A stretch of DNA of 64,000 nt from Crocinitomicaceae bacterium (GTDB taxonomy: Bacteria; Bacteroidota; Bacteroidia; Flavobacteriales_D; Crocinitomicaceae), in NCBI GenBank assembly GCA_029251865.1, contig JAQXCN010000060.1:34625-98624 (forward strand). Reading direction: 5' to 3'. Every line of letters begins with the position of its first letter. Position 1 is the first letter of the stretch. Below the pieces are notes generated by a model. The model worked only from the letters and a program-made list of their open reading frames with translations, was not told where the DNA came from and did not search any database. Positions 9,120 through 19,075 of the stretch are shown piece by piece. A program made the translations under genes and the position numbers.

Positions 9120-9304
9120 TCGTTAGATTTGCATTGTTCTTCGGGCTTGGCTCCACAAAAACTGCAGGAACCTTCATCGTTTTGAAACATAGGATTATTA
9201 CTTGCACAAGTACCTGCAAACTCACCATTTTTCTTCAATAGGATTTTAATTGCAATTCCTGCAAAGGCAAGAACAAGTAGTAGAATAGGAATTAAAAATG
9301 TCAT
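9116..9304 (-). CDS. Small single-pass membrane protein with Cys-rich tail
   Basis: A 62-residue protein: an N-terminal membrane helix (FLIPILLLVLAFAGIAIKIL), a short basic stretch, then a tail with four cysteines, including SCSFCGAKP. The layout matches small 'membrane or secreted' proteins common in flavobacteria; I know of no assigned function. The cysteines might bind a metal or form disulfides. It is the first gene of the xth transcription unit, overlaps xth by ATGA, and has a good promoter immediately upstream. Confidence 0.75.
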   Translation of the reverse strand: MTFLIPILLLVLAFAGIAIKILLKKNGEFAGTCASNNPMFQNDEGSCSFCGAKPEEQCKSNE

Positions 9305-9308
9305 TTAA

Positions 9309-9339
9309 CAAAATTATTGGTTTTTCTTCATTAAAGCAA
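9309..9339 (-). promoter_or_regulatory. Promoter of the small membrane protein - xth unit
   Basis: On the minus strand, TTG (9339-9337), a 20-nt spacer and TAATTTTG (9316-9309) match the Bacteroidota TTG-N17-23-TAnnTTTG promoter. The -7 box ends only 4 nt before ATG 9304, so the transcript should be leaderless or nearly so. Confidence 0.65.
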
Positions 9340-9350
9340 CGAAGACACTG

Positions 9351-10430
9351 TTAATGTAACTCTCTTTTCGGGATTAAAAACCCCAATCCCAGCTCTAAAT
9401 AATCTGCCTTGGCCCAATGACTTTTAATGGCAATATGACCAAACATACCATTTCGCCATTGATATCGCACTCCAACGCGATGGTATAGCGGACCATTTGG
9501 TTTATACCAATCCCTAACATAAGCACCCATTCCAAAAACAAAATGAATATGATTCATCGGAACAAAATAGGCCGCGTACAATCCTAGTTGGATTAAATTG
9601 AACTGTGATTTCTCTACCAAGGGCTCTACCTCAATATGAGATTGATTTGAAAAAATATCAAATCCAACTTCAACACCTGACTTAGGCCCCACTACTGACT
9701 TAGTGAAAAATGACGCCGCATATATCGGATATTTACGCAAGCCATAAGGCATCGTTTCTTTCAATGAGAAAATCCCGAGAAAACCTGAGTATATTTTTCT
9801 TGATTCGAACTGGTAACTTTTACTTATAGGTTTCTTAACCTTACCTATTTTTCTTCTGTAACCCAATGAAAAAAATGGCACATTTAATCCTAGATTTGGA
9901 ACACGAAAAGCTGAATTACTAAAATGTGTCATATCAGCAGATAAACTAAAACTACTTTTTTCAAATGACATCTGAGCTTTTAAAGCCATTACAATCATCA
10001 TATTTATATTTGATCCAATAGCAATGTTTTCAGGGTTAAAAATAGAATCATACTTTCTATTTGTCACACCAATCCCGCTGCCTAGCTTCCATGATAAATC
10101 AAATCTATTTACCCGAAAAAGAGGAAGATCGGTAAAACCATATGCAGCAAGATATCTACCAAGTATTTGATTATTACCCACGGAACCAATAAAAAGTGTT
10201 ACACCAACGGTGGGGTTTTTAAACGATTCAACCCAAGAATCTTTTTGGTGTAATTCTCTGAAAAATGAAATTTCACTTGCCAAAGCCGTTTGCTCAGGAA
10301 GTTCGGCCATACCCCCCTTATGAGCTAACAAAAACCCTGCTTTAAGCTGATATCCCATACCCCATTCAGATTGAGAGATACAATTGGTAAGGCTGACAAA
10401 AAAGAAAAGGATAACAGAAAATATTTTCAT
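9351..10430 (-). CDS. PagL-like acyloxyacyl hydrolase (lipid A 3-O-deacylase family)
   Basis: A 359-residue outer-membrane protein with a Sec signal peptide (cleavage near ISQS, about residue 20). A membrane-barrel region holds the PagL-type signature ADMTHFSNSAFRVPNLGLN (about residues 164-182), in which His and Ser correspond to the catalytic pair. PagL enzymes remove the 3-O acyl chain from lipid A. The protein is about twice the length of classical PagL, as in other Bacteroidota members, and has a second barrel-like half (residues 200-359) of unknown role. Activity is inferred from the motif. Confidence 0.75.
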   Translation of the reverse strand: MKIFSVILFFFVSLTNCISQSEWGMGYQLKAGFLLAHKGGMAELPEQTALASEISFFRELHQKDSWVESFKNPTVGVTLFIGSVGNNQILGRYLAAYGFTDLPLFRVNRFDLSWKLGSGIGVTNRKYDSIFNPENIAIGSNINMMIVMALKAQMSFEKSSFSLSADMTHFSNSAFRVPNLGLNVPFFSLGYRRKIGKVKKPISKSYQFESRKIYSGFLGIFSLKETMPYGLRKYPIYAASFFTKSVVGPKSGVEVGFDIFSNQSHIEVEPLVEKSQFNLIQLGLYAAYFVPMNHIHFVFGMGAYVRDWYKPNGPLYHRVGVRYQWRNGMFGHIAIKSHWAKADYLELGLGFLIPKRELH

Positions 10431-10435
10431 TATTC

Positions 10436-10443
10436 CAAAGTTA
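10436..10443 (-). promoter_or_regulatory. -7 element of the PagL-like gene
   Basis: On the minus strand TAACTTTG matches TAnnTTTG and ends 5 nt before the ATG at 10430, again predicting a leaderless or nearly leaderless mRNA. No clear TTG box is found at the normal distance. Confidence 0.45.
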
Positions 10444-10480
10444 AGTAATCAAAGGGATTAATCTTAAATTTACACTGAAT

Positions 10481-11254
10481 ATGGACCCACGCCTTCAAGC
10501 TTTCGAGCGCCTTTTAAATATTATGGATGACCTTCGAGCGCAATGCCCCTGGGATCAAAAACAAACCCTAGCTTCTCTAAGAAACTTAACCATTGAAGAA
10601 ACATATGAACTTGCAGATGCAATAACAAAAAATGATCTTCAAGAACTTAAAGGCGAAATCGGGGACTTACTTTTACACATGGTTTTTTATTGCAAAATTG
10701 CTTCAGAAAAAAATGCGTTCACAATTACAGATGCCCTAAACTCGGTATGCGAAAAACTTATTCATCGACATCCTCACATTTATGGAGATATTAAAGTCGC
10801 TGATGAAGAAGAGGTTAAGAAAAATTGGGAAAAGTTAAAACTTAAAGAAGGTAAGAAATCTGTGCTTTCAGGAGTGCCTTCTTCTCTCCCTGCCCTCGTA
10901 AAAGCCACAAGGATTCAGGAAAAAGTAAAGGGTATTGGTTTTGAATGGAAAAATTCAGAAGATGTATGGTCAAAAGTAAAAGAGGAGTTAGAAGAGTTTG
11001 AATACGAAGTTGCTCAAAATTCGTCAGCACAGGAGGAGGAATTTGGAGATCTTATTTTTTCACTCGTCAATTACGCAAGATTTAAAAATATCTCTCCCGA
11101 ATCCGCACTTTCCAAGACTAATCTGAAATTCATAACACGCTTTCAACTCATGGAGAAAATGATTCTTGAAAATGGGCAAAGTATTGCTGAGATGAATTTA
11201 GAGGCTATGGATGAGTTTTGGGAAAAGGCTAAGGATGTTTTAAAGAACAGATAA
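10481..11254 (+). CDS. mazG: Nucleoside triphosphate pyrophosphohydrolase MazG
   Basis: A 257-residue MazG with two tandem helical domains. The N-terminal domain has CPWDQKQT, LTIEETYELADAI and GEIGDLLLHMVFY, which give the EExxE...ExxD Mg-binding residues. A second copy near residues 165-215 has VKEELEEFEYEV and EEFGDLIFSLVNYAR. It hydrolyses (d)NTPs to NMP and pyrophosphate for nucleotide-pool cleaning. The length is typical for the two-domain form. It converges on the MoxR gene with 6 nt between stops. Confidence 0.95.
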   Translation: MDPRLQAFERLLNIMDDLRAQCPWDQKQTLASLRNLTIEETYELADAITKNDLQELKGEIGDLLLHMVFYCKIASEKNAFTITDALNSVCEKLIHRHPHIYGDIKVADEEEVKKNWEKLKLKEGKKSVLSGVPSSLPALVKATRIQEKVKGIGFEWKNSEDVWSKVKEELEEFEYEVAQNSSAQEEEFGDLIFSLVNYARFKNISPESALSKTNLKFITRFQLMEKMILENGQSIAEMNLEAMDEFWEKAKDVLKNR

Positions 11255-11260
11255 TACCAC

Positions 11261-12214
11261 TTAAAGTAATTCCTCAATAATGCGATCCATAGAGTAACCC
11301 TCAGCATCTGCACGATAATTGCGAACCAGTCTGTGACGGAGTATGGGTTTTGCAATAGCCTTGACATCCTCGATGTCTGGAGAATACTTACCTCTTAGCG
11401 CTGCATAACACTTTGCACCTACAATTAAGTATTGAGAGGCTCTTGGACCAGCACCCCATGTGATGTATTTTTCAGTTAACGGAGTGGTTTTGGAATTATC
11501 TAATCTCGTTTTTGCCACAAGAGAAACCGCATATTCTAAAACATTATCTGCTACAGGAATTCTTCGGATGAGATTTTGATAAGTAATAATTTGTTCTGTA
11601 GTCAAAATTACGTCTAATGACGCACTTTCATCTGATGTCGTTTTCTTAACGATCTCAAGCTCCTCCTCATATGTTGGATAATCAACCCAAACATTAAACA
11701 TAAAACGGTCTAGCTGTGCTTCAGGCAATGGATATGTACCTTCCTGCTCAATAGGGTTTTGGGTTGCCAAAACGAAAAAAGGATTGGGCAACTTGTAAGT
11801 ATTTCCTGCAGCAGTGACACTACCCTCTTGCATCGCTTCAAGCAATGCAGACTGAGTTTTCGGAGGTGTCCTATTGATTTCATCAGCCAAAATAACATTT
11901 GAAAATATAGGGCCATTGATAAATTTAAAACCTTTATTCTCATCTAATATCTCAGAGCCAATAATATCTGAAGGCATTAAGTCTGGTGTAAATTGAATTC
12001 TATTAAAACTCAGGCCAAGGGTCTGTGCTATCGTATTAACGAGAAGTGTTTTAGCCAAACCCGGCACGCCGACAAGAAGACAATGCGCACGAGATAAAAT
12101 ACTGATACATACTTGATTAATCACATCCTCTTGTCCAACAACCACTTTCGAAATCTCGGACTTTAAACGATTATAATTTACAACGAGTTCATCTATTTTA
12201 TCTTTGTCAGACAT
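11261..12214 (-). CDS. MoxR family AAA+ ATPase
   Basis: A 317-residue AAA+ ATPase: Walker A GVPGLAKTLL (about 49-58), Walker B VILADEINRTP (about 107-117), sensor FFVLATQNPIEQEGTYPLPEAQLDRF in the middle, and the MoxR C-terminal lid. MoxR proteins remodel or activate partners, often vWA-domain proteins. Here it sits at the end of the guaB-PPIase operon, 4 nt after the upstream stop, away from the DUF58 protein at 50893-51804 that is its usual neighbour. The open frame extends upstream to 12295, but ATG 12214 (MSDKDKIDEL) is the plausible start because the extension lies inside the PPIase gene. Confidence 0.9.
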   Translation of the reverse strand: MSDKDKIDELVVNYNRLKSEISKVVVGQEDVINQVCISILSRAHCLLVGVPGLAKTLLVNTIAQTLGLSFNRIQFTPDLMPSDIIGSEILDENKGFKFINGPIFSNVILADEINRTPPKTQSALLEAMQEGSVTAAGNTYKLPNPFFVLATQNPIEQEGTYPLPEAQLDRFMFNVWVDYPTYEEELEIVKKTTSDESASLDVILTTEQIITYQNLIRRIPVADNVLEYAVSLVAKTRLDNSKTTPLTEKYITWGAGPRASQYLIVGAKCYAALRGKYSPDIEDVKAIAKPILRHRLVRNYRADAEGYSMDRIIEELL

Positions 12215-12218
12215 ATAA

Positions 12219-13577
12219 TTATTTATTAGAAATAGGTAACCATTGATGCTTAAAATCACAATTCTGATATGACGCATCAACGCGTATGAAGGCATTAAAT
12301 ATTTTAGAATCTACCCATTTGGATGTAGTTCTTTGCTTCTTGTCATTTTCAGCTGCTGCCTTAATCAATGCATAGTCATCATTTAAATTGGCCTGATGTG
12401 GTTCATAACGATCTCTAAGTCGAACAATTCGAATTCCTTGTTTGCGCTCAAAAATATCTACATAGAGATTTGGAGCCGTTATATCACCTTTTTCCATAGC
12501 ATCTGTAAGCAGGTAAATTTGTTGATCAACCTGATTCAAGTCTTCCATGTCCCATGTTTGATCTCCCGTTATAGGATTGGTTATTACACCCTGGTTTTGC
12601 ATTGTTCTATCATCATTAGAATATTGCGTAACAGCCTCAGACCAAGTGATTTCATTTTGATTCAGTTTTTTATAGCAAGCCTCCATCTCAATGGATGCAT
12701 CATTTATGGCGTCATTACTAAATTCTGGCATGTTTAATATATGTAAACATTCATAATCTTCACCCTTTCTAGAAACCAACTTAATGATATGAAAACCATA
12801 TTGAGTTTCAATAATCTCAGATACTTCACCCACTGAAAGGCGGAATACCGCAGCCTCGAATTGTGGCACCATCATCCCTTTCGAAGCTTGAATTTTACCA
12901 CCTTGAGAACCGCTACCGGGATCATCAGAATGGATTCTTGCCATCGTTTCAAAGGATTTACCTTCAATAAGGATTTGGTTTTGAATATCCTCAAGTTCTT
13001 TAACAGCGCGTAATTTATCCTCTTTTGTTATTTCAGGATACATAACGATTTGCTGAAAGCTCAACTTCATATTGATAAACGGGATACTATCTTTAGGAAG
13101 CATGTTGAAAAACGTGGATACCTCTTTTGGTGTAACAGATACGGCACTCGTAATGGTTCGTTCCATTTCTTGCGCTAGTATTTTATCCTTAATTACCGAA
13201 CGGAATTCGTTTTTAATCTGAGCCGTGCTTTTTTCGTAGAAAGCCTCTAAAGCCTCTCTACCACCCATTTTGTTTTCAATGATTCTCAAGCGATTTTCCA
13301 TTTCTGCATCAACTTGCTCGTCAGGAATAATGATACTGTCTAGCTTGGCTTGATTTACAAGTAATTCTTGTATCATTAGTTGTTCAAGAACAGTACATGA
13401 AAAATTAAAATTAACGTCTAATTCAGACTGCTTTGCCTGAAGCTGCTGTTGTTCTAAATCGGATAAGAGAATGATATTGTCACCGACTTGCGCAACAACC
13501 TTATTAACAAGTTTCCCTGGTTGTGCATTGGCATTTAAACAAACAAATAAAAAGAAAGAAAGAAATAATCTATTCAT
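12219..13577 (-). CDS. Periplasmic SurA-like peptidylprolyl isomerase
   Basis: A 452-residue secreted chaperone with signal peptide [19 protein letters not shown], a SurA N-terminal helical region ([29 protein letters not shown]) and a parvulin domain around residues 165-275 ([39 protein letters not shown]). A second, degenerate parvulin-like segment follows. It likely assists folding of outer-membrane proteins. It overlaps the upstream PPIase gene by 8 nt and precedes moxR by 4 nt, so the three are probably co-transcribed. Confidence 0.9.
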   Translation of the reverse strand: MNRLFLSFFLFVCLNANAQPGKLVNKVVAQVGDNIILLSDLEQQQLQAKQSELDVNFNFSCTVLEQLMIQELLVNQAKLDSIIIPDEQVDAEMENRLRIIENKMGGREALEAFYEKSTAQIKNEFRSVIKDKILAQEMERTITSAVSVTPKEVSTFFNMLPKDSIPFINMKLSFQQIVMYPEITKEDKLRAVKELEDIQNQILIEGKSFETMARIHSDDPGSGSQGGKIQASKGMMVPQFEAAVFRLSVGEVSEIIETQYGFHIIKLVSRKGEDYECLHILNMPEFSNDAINDASIEMEACYKKLNQNEITWSEAVTQYSNDDRTMQNQGVITNPITGDQTWDMEDLNQVDQQIYLLTDAMEKGDITAPNLYVDIFERKQGIRIVRLRDRYEPHQANLNDDYALIKAAAENDKKQRTTSKWVDSKIFNAFIRVDASYQNCDFKHQWLPISNK

Positions 13578-15528
13578 TCGTCCCCAAATTATAAAGAACG
13601 TTATCGTAAATCCTTACTGGATATTTTTCAACAAGTTCTTTCATCCAATATTTTTCTAAATGGTTCTGATAATCAGAGATTACAGCACCTTTAATTTCTT
13701 TAAGTTCTTTCGGCATTGACGGAAGCGCTTCATTTACAACTACAACATAGTACTTGTCTTCAAATTCATACCCTTCATTTCGCCCTGTGTTAAAACTCCT
13801 ACCTTTTAAATAGGGTATGGATTTCTGGATATACTTGTTCATCTTAACATCTAAGTTCAGTTCAGATTCTTTGTTAATAGCTTCCAAAATCACCTTACTA
13901 TTGTTTTTCTTCTTTTTAAGCATTTTGTATACACGTTGGGAAACGTCGACAGATGCGCAGATAAAAATTGTCGCATCGATGCGGTCTGGCCACATATACT
14001 TTGTCTTTTGCGTTTCGTAATATGCTTTCAAACCTGTAGTGTCCTTTACCGCTTTATTCCAAACCTTATCCGACATTACTTCATACAAGATTATACCATC
14101 GTGATACTCCTGCACAAGCGCTTTATATTCTGGATATTTTGATGCCAACTTTGATTCTTCGTATGCCAAGACGCCCTTTTTCACCCAGGCTTTGTATTGT
14201 GAATCGACAATGTCTTGAAAGGATTTCCCTCTTCCATTTCTAAATGTCCTTCGAAGGTGATCTGTGAAATCCGTTTGACGGTAACTCCTGTCACCAATCG
14301 TAAAAAGAACATTATCAATCTTCAAGCTATCATCCGTCCAATTTCCTATAAAAAATGAAGAATCAAGATTTTCTACAAACCAATCTAAATATTGCTTCTC
14401 GCCTTCTTCAAATCCGTATTTTGCCTTGAGCTTCGTCACAAAAACATCCTGTGTTTTTTTTGATCTTTCATCCTTATTCACACGCTTTTGCAGCTCTTTT
14501 TTCATATCATTAAAAGAACGTAAATCATTCCATTCCAATCTGCGAATAATATGGTAGCCGTAATCAGTTTTAATAGGTTTAGAAATTGCACCATCAGTTT
14601 GAATTGAGAAAGCAGCATCCTCAAAAATAGGAACCATTCTTTGAGAAGTTCCTGAACCAAATAATGGAAGCTCGCCACTTTTTCTTGAAGATGAAGGATC
14701 ATCCGAATATTTTGCCACCATATTCTTCCACTTTTTATCCGTTAAAGAATCTTGCAACAGGGCATAAATTTCATTTATCTTTCTCTCAGCACTTTTTTGT
14801 TCTTCTTCGGAAGATTCTGACGGCGATGAAATCATTAAGTGTGCACACTTCGTAGTACCTCTTGCCGGTCTTCGATCAGTAACCGAAAGAATGTGATAAC
14901 CAAACTTTGTTCTAAAAGGCATAGAAACAGACCCAACATCAGTTGTGTAAGCCATTTCTTCAAAAGAATAAAGCATTTGAAAAGCTGTGAAGAATCCTAA
15001 ATCCACGGCATTCCCTTCTGTTCCATTTTTTGACCTCGCCACGATTTCAAAATCTTCACCATCGATAATGCGCTTTCTAAGTCCCAATAATCTATTATAT
15101 GCTTTTGCTGTATCTTCAACTTTTGCATTTGGTTTTAAACGAATCAGAATGTGAGAAGCTCGTACCTCTGTCTTCAACCGATTATAGGCTTGAGCAACCA
15201 TTGCCTTGTTTTCTATACTGTCAATTAAATAAGGCAGAGCAAGCTGTTTTCTATATCCTTCAAGTTCTTTTTTTAGCTTTGGAACAGTATCGTATCCTAA
15301 CGCCTCTGCTTCTGCTACCTTTAACTTAAACTTCGTGAAGAGTTCCATATACTCATCGAGGGAGGCTTTATCATATTTAGGAGCGTCATTGTTTTTGAGA
15401 TAAATCTGTAAAAACTCACTTTTTGTGACTTTTTGACCGTTTATTTCCATTACTACCTCTTCTTGAGCATTAATGTTAGATAGTAAAAGAAGAAGGGTTG
15501 AAAAAAGAAGAATTGTTTTGTTTAGCAT
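13570..15528 (-). CDS. Large periplasmic PpiC-type peptidylprolyl isomerase, two parvulin domains
   Basis: A 652-residue secreted protein with signal peptide [23 protein letters not shown] SurA_N-like helical region is followed by parvulin domain 1 ([39 protein letters not shown]; about 122-225) and parvulin domain 2 ([39 protein letters not shown]; about 232-345). A long C-terminal region without clear family ends it. ATG 15528 is chosen because it begins the signal peptide; the open frame runs 27 codons further into the guaB 3' end. The gap from guaB is 13 nt. Confidence 0.9.
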   Translation of the reverse strand: MLNKTILLFSTLLLLLSNINAQEEVVMEINGQKVTKSEFLQIYLKNNDAPKYDKASLDEYMELFTKFKLKVAEAEALGYDTVPKLKKELEGYRKQLALPYLIDSIENKAMVAQAYNRLKTEVRASHILIRLKPNAKVEDTAKAYNRLLGLRKRIIDGEDFEIVARSKNGTEGNAVDLGFFTAFQMLYSFEEMAYTTDVGSVSMPFRTKFGYHILSVTDRRPARGTTKCAHLMISSPSESSEEEQKSAERKINEIYALLQDSLTDKKWKNMVAKYSDDPSSSRKSGELPLFGSGTSQRMVPIFEDAAFSIQTDGAISKPIKTDYGYHIIRRLEWNDLRSFNDMKKELQKRVNKDERSKKTQDVFVTKLKAKYGFEEGEKQYLDWFVENLDSSFFIGNWTDDSLKIDNVLFTIGDRSYRQTDFTDHLRRTFRNGRGKSFQDIVDSQYKAWVKKGVLAYEESKLASKYPEYKALVQEYHDGIILYEVMSDKVWNKAVKDTTGLKAYYETQKTKYMWPDRIDATIFICASVDVSQRVYKMLKKKKNNSKVILEAINKESELNLDVKMNKYIQKSIPYLKGRSFNTGRNEGYEFEDKYYVVVVNEALPSMPKELKEIKGAVISDYQNHLEKYWMKELVEKYPVRIYDNVLYNLGTNE

Positions 15529-15541
15529 TTTAATGAGTTTA

Positions 15542-17014
15542 TTATTTGATACTATAATTGGGAGCCTCTCTTGTAATCGAAACATCATGAGGGTGAGATT
15601 CTCGAACACCCGCTGAGGTGATCCTTACAAATTTTGAGCCTTTTAATTTATTTACTGTAGGTGAACCACAATACCCCATACCTGCACGAATCCCACCAAT
15701 AACCTGATACATTACCTCCGAAAGCTTTCCTTTATAAGGAACTCTACCAGAAATGCCTTCGGGTACTAATTTTTTCACATCATCCTCTGCATCTTGAAAA
15801 TATCGATCTTTCGACCCCTGTTGCATGGCCTCTATGGATCCCATCCCACGATAGGACTTGAACTTACGTCCCTCATATATTATGGTTTCTCCGGGAGATT
15901 CTTCTACTCCAGCGAACATAGACCCAAGCATAACAGAATCAGCTCCGGCCGCCAATGCTTTTACAATGTCGCCAGTGTAACGAATACCGCCATCTGCAAT
16001 AACAGGAACACCAGAACCTTCGATAGCGTTAGCCACTTCATTCACTGCAGTTAGCTGAGGAACTCCAACTCCAGCAATGATTCTCGTAGTACAAATAGAA
16101 CCAGGACCGATACCAACTTTTACGGCATCTGCTCCCGCATCAACTAAATATTTAGCAGCCTCTGGTGAGGCAATATTACCGACAACAACATCAAGTTCTG
16201 GGAATTTAGACTTTACTTCTTTCAGTTTAGTCACTACTCCTTTTGTATGACCATGTGCCGTATCAATTACTATCGCATCAACTCCAGCATCAACCAATTT
16301 TTCTACACGCTGAATCGTATCGTCAGTTACACCAACAGCAGCGGCAACTCGCAAACGTCCAAGATTATCTTTACATGACGTAGGATGTTCCTTAACCTTT
16401 ATAATATCTCGGTATGTTATCAATCCAATTAACCGGTTAGATGCATCTATAACAGGTAATTTTTCAATTCTATTTTCTTGCAAGATTACTTCTGCATCGC
16501 TAAGTGATATCGATTCGAGCGTCGTAATTAGGTTTTTAGAAGTCATAACCTCTCTAATAGGGCGTTGAATATTTTTTTCAAATCGTAAGTCCCTATTCGT
16601 TACAATACCAATCAGTTTTTTGTCGCCATCAACAACAGGTATTCCACCAATGCTATTTTCCTTCATAAGAAGCAATGCATCACTAACGACTGCGTTTTGA
16701 TCCAATGTAATAGGATCTATAATCATACCACTCTCAGATCTTTTTACCTTACGAACATTTTTAGCTTGGTCTTCAATAGACATGTTTTTGTGAACCACAC
16801 CTATGCCGCCTTGTTGTGCAATAGCTATTGCCATGTTCGCCTCTGTTACAGTATCCATTGCTGCAGATACGATTGGCGTATTCAACTGAATATTTCTTGA
16901 AAATAAACTTTTCAGTTGAACCTCACGGGGCAAGACCTCTGAATATGATGGAACAAGGAGCACATCATCATAGGTTAAACCTTCCTGAATTTCTGATAAA
17001 TTTTTTAGAGACAT
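15542..17014 (-). CDS. guaB: IMP dehydrogenase
   Basis: A 490-residue IMPDH converting IMP to XMP with NAD, the committed step to GMP. A TIM barrel ([27 protein letters not shown]) is interrupted by a CBS pair (about residues 95-205). The catalytic loop [18 protein letters not shown] has its cysteine at residue 308; GMGSIEAM and the flap GRVPYKG are present. The length is standard. Start ATG 17014 is preferred over upstream in-frame codons to 17110 because it fits the family N-terminus ([16 protein letters not shown]) and a -7 box lies at 17045-17052. First gene of an operon with two PPIases and moxR. Confidence 0.97.
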   Translation of the reverse strand: MSLKNLSEIQEGLTYDDVLLVPSYSEVLPREVQLKSLFSRNIQLNTPIVSAAMDTVTEANMAIAIAQQGGIGVVHKNMSIEDQAKNVRKVKRSESGMIIDPITLDQNAVVSDALLLMKENSIGGIPVVDGDKKLIGIVTNRDLRFEKNIQRPIREVMTSKNLITTLESISLSDAEVILQENRIEKLPVIDASNRLIGLITYRDIIKVKEHPTSCKDNLGRLRVAAAVGVTDDTIQRVEKLVDAGVDAIVIDTAHGHTKGVVTKLKEVKSKFPELDVVVGNIASPEAAKYLVDAGADAVKVGIGPGSICTTRIIAGVGVPQLTAVNEVANAIEGSGVPVIADGGIRYTGDIVKALAAGADSVMLGSMFAGVEESPGETIIYEGRKFKSYRGMGSIEAMQQGSKDRYFQDAEDDVKKLVPEGISGRVPYKGKLSEVMYQVIGGIRAGMGYCGSPTVNKLKGSKFVRITSAGVRESHPHDVSITREAPNYSIK

Positions 17015-17044
17015 AATGAACCTATTAGTGAAAATAAATTCTTG

Positions 17045-17052
17045 CAAATTTA
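17045..17052 (-). promoter_or_regulatory. -7 element of the guaB operon
   Basis: On the minus strand TAAATTTG matches TAnnTTTG, 30 nt upstream of the guaB ATG. It supports the short start. No obvious TTG box was found at the usual distance. Confidence 0.5.
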
Positions 17053-17149
17053 GAAAAAAAAGACTTGACATAAGAATTAACCATAGATTACTAATGTTAA
17101 TATTCTGCAATTTTTTGAATCAGAACCATTATTTCTGAAAACTTGCCTT

Positions 17150-17794
17150 GTGAAAAAAGGAATCCATGTCTTTTGCTGCTTTTTCTTTGTAATGTTTTGG
17201 GCAACATGCTTTGCACAACGTCAAGACATTGACACCTCTCGCATGCTGCAGCTTTCAGGCGTAGTCGTTTCAGAGCAAGACCTCACTCCAATGCCTTATA
17301 TTACGGTTTACGATAAATCCATAGGACGTGGTGTAATTGCAGACTACTATGGCTATTTCTCCACGGTTTCTTTTCCAGGTGACACCTTGTTTTTTTCCTA
17401 TTATGGATACAAGACTTCAACCTATATTGTTCCTGATTCACTCGATGAAAATAGATACAGTATTATTCACATGCTTCAACAAGACACGATAAATCTTCCT
17501 GAAGTCACGGTATACCCATGGCCTTCAAAAGAGGACTTCGCTAAATTTTTTGTAGAAATGAAACCATATGACGATGCCATAAGACGTGCTCAAAGAGAAT
17601 TGTCCGGAGAGTCACTTGCCTTCGTTGCAGCAAGGCTAGATGCAGACGCCTCGCTCGCAAGCGGTCTTGTTGCCAATCAGAGGTATACCAAATTATATAC
17701 GAACGGACAACTTCCTGGGAATAATTTACTCAACCCCTATTCCTGGGCGAAGCTCATAAAGGATTGGAAAGAAGGAAAACTCAAAAAAGAGTAA
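17150..17794 (+). CDS. Secreted CarboxypepD_reg-like domain protein
   Basis: A 214-residue protein with a signal peptide (cleaved near CFAQ, about residue 22). A carboxypeptidase-regulatory-like beta-sandwich follows: LQLSGVVVSEQDLTPMPYITVYD, YGYFSTVSFPGDTLFFSYYGYKT. After PEVTVYPWPSKEDF comes a helical C-terminal part. This architecture is common in Bacteroidota periplasmic proteins of unknown role. The start is GTG at 17150. It ends 1 nt before the convergent HD gene. No enzyme residues are seen. Confidence 0.75.
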   Translation: MKKGIHVFCCFFFVMFWATCFAQRQDIDTSRMLQLSGVVVSEQDLTPMPYITVYDKSIGRGVIADYYGYFSTVSFPGDTLFFSYYGYKTSTYIVPDSLDENRYSIIHMLQQDTINLPEVTVYPWPSKEDFAKFFVEMKPYDDAIRRAQRELSGESLAFVAARLDADASLASGLVANQRYTKLYTNGQLPGNNLLNPYSWAKLIKDWKEGKLKKE

Positions 17795-17795
17795 A

Positions 17796-19034
17796 TCAAC
17801 GCGGATAGCACAAGAAATACTTCTCAACCGGTTTGGCTAGAGCGGATATATTTAAATTATCTGAAGCCTCGGATAAATCAACAACATCACCAGACTTAAG
17901 TAGCAAGTTGATATTTTGAAACTTTTGATTATACGCTTTATTGACGAGCTTATCCGAAAACACTAGAAAATTCAAATCCATATCTTTGTATAGATCAGTC
18001 GCTAACAGTTTCGCTTTAACATTGGCAATATCATTATCCGAAAATGGCTTTTTAGATATCTCAATCTGGAAGAGTTGTCTGTTGACAATTGACGAAGAAA
18101 GAAAATTAAGGGTTGCGTCATTGTGCTTGGACCAAACTTTTAGACTTTGTAAGATATCATAGTCATCAAGCAAAGCGAAATTCTCAAGAACATCTTCATT
18201 ATTTTCAAAATCTTCTTTTGAGACATCTTTATTTAGAAAAAAAGACAAGGCAGGACTGCTAAACATCTCAATTTTTTTACGAGTCAACCATTTTGCCCTT
18301 CTCAATGCATAAATTAGCATATACTCTGCTGCAACAACTGTTTTGTGAAGATACACTTGCCAATACATTAGTCTGCGCGCTACGATAAATTTCTCGACTG
18401 AATAAATTCCCTTTTCCTCAATTACCAATTGACCTTTATACACAGCCAGCATCTCGATTAGACGTTCGCTTCCAATAATACCTTCACTCACACCGGAAAA
18501 GAAGCTATCACGATTTAAATAATCTAGACGATCCATATCGAGTTGACTTGAAACAAGTTGATGCAAGAATGGCTTTTCATGTTTATCTTCGAAAATTCTT
18601 AAAGCTAGTCTTAAGTCAGGGCCAAATGTTCGTTCCAAGCTCTTTATAAAATAGGCTGAAATATCCTCGTGATTGACAGATTTTACTATGTCAAATTCTA
18701 GGGCGTGACTGAATGGACCGTGTCCAATATCGTGCAATAATATTGCAAGTAGCACCGCTCTTTTCTCCTCATCACTTATTAGGCAGCCCTTTTTTTGAAG
18801 GACCCTTAAAGCTTTACCCATGAGATGCATTGCACCAACAACATGCTGGAAACGCGTGTGAACAGCTCCGGGATAAACGAGATGACTTAATCCAAGTTGA
18901 GAAATCCTACGCAACCTTTGCAAATATGGATGTTCGATTACATCAAAAATAAATTCATCAGGAATCGAAATAAAACCATAGATTGGGTCGTTAATGATTT
19001 TCTTCTTGTTGTTTCGATTTCGATTCGCTTGCAA
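17796..19034 (-). CDS. HD-domain phosphohydrolase (dGTPase/SAMHD1-like)
   Basis: A 412-residue HD superfamily protein. Metal ligands are visible as RFQHVVGA (H64) and LLHDIGHGPFSHALE (H101, D102, downstream histidines), with LDMDRLDYLNRDSFFSG supplying the later Asp. It probably hydrolyses a (deoxy)nucleotide, but the substrate cannot be read from sequence. The gene is divergent from porX (41 nt between starts), an arrangement I associate with flavobacterial genomes. Confidence 0.88.
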   Translation of the reverse strand: MQANRNRNNKKKIINDPIYGFISIPDEFIFDVIEHPYLQRLRRISQLGLSHLVYPGAVHTRFQHVVGAMHLMGKALRVLQKKGCLISDEEKRAVLLAILLHDIGHGPFSHALEFDIVKSVNHEDISAYFIKSLERTFGPDLRLALRIFEDKHEKPFLHQLVSSQLDMDRLDYLNRDSFFSGVSEGIIGSERLIEMLAVYKGQLVIEEKGIYSVEKFIVARRLMYWQVYLHKTVVAAEYMLIYALRRAKWLTRKKIEMFSSPALSFFLNKDVSKEDFENNEDVLENFALLDDYDILQSLKVWSKHNDATLNFLSSSIVNRQLFQIEISKKPFSDNDIANVKAKLLATDLYKDMDLNFLVFSDKLVNKAYNQKFQNINLLLKSGDVVDLSEASDNLNISALAKPVEKYFLCYPR

Positions 19035-19057
19035 ATGTTTACTTTTAATAATTACCT

Positions 19058-19065
19058 CAAAAATA
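19058..19065 (-). promoter_or_regulatory. -7 element of the HD gene
   Basis: On the minus strand TATTTTTG matches TAnnTTTG, 23 nt before ATG 19034. The 41-nt intergenic stretch must also serve porX on the other strand; there the nearest match is TACTTTTA at 19040-19047, one base off consensus. Confidence 0.4.
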
Positions 19066-19075
19066 ACGTAAAAGA

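Noticed and set aside
12215..12295. N-terminal extension of the MoxR open frame
   Set aside because: The extra codons lie inside the upstream PPIase gene; ATG 12214 matches the family N-terminus.
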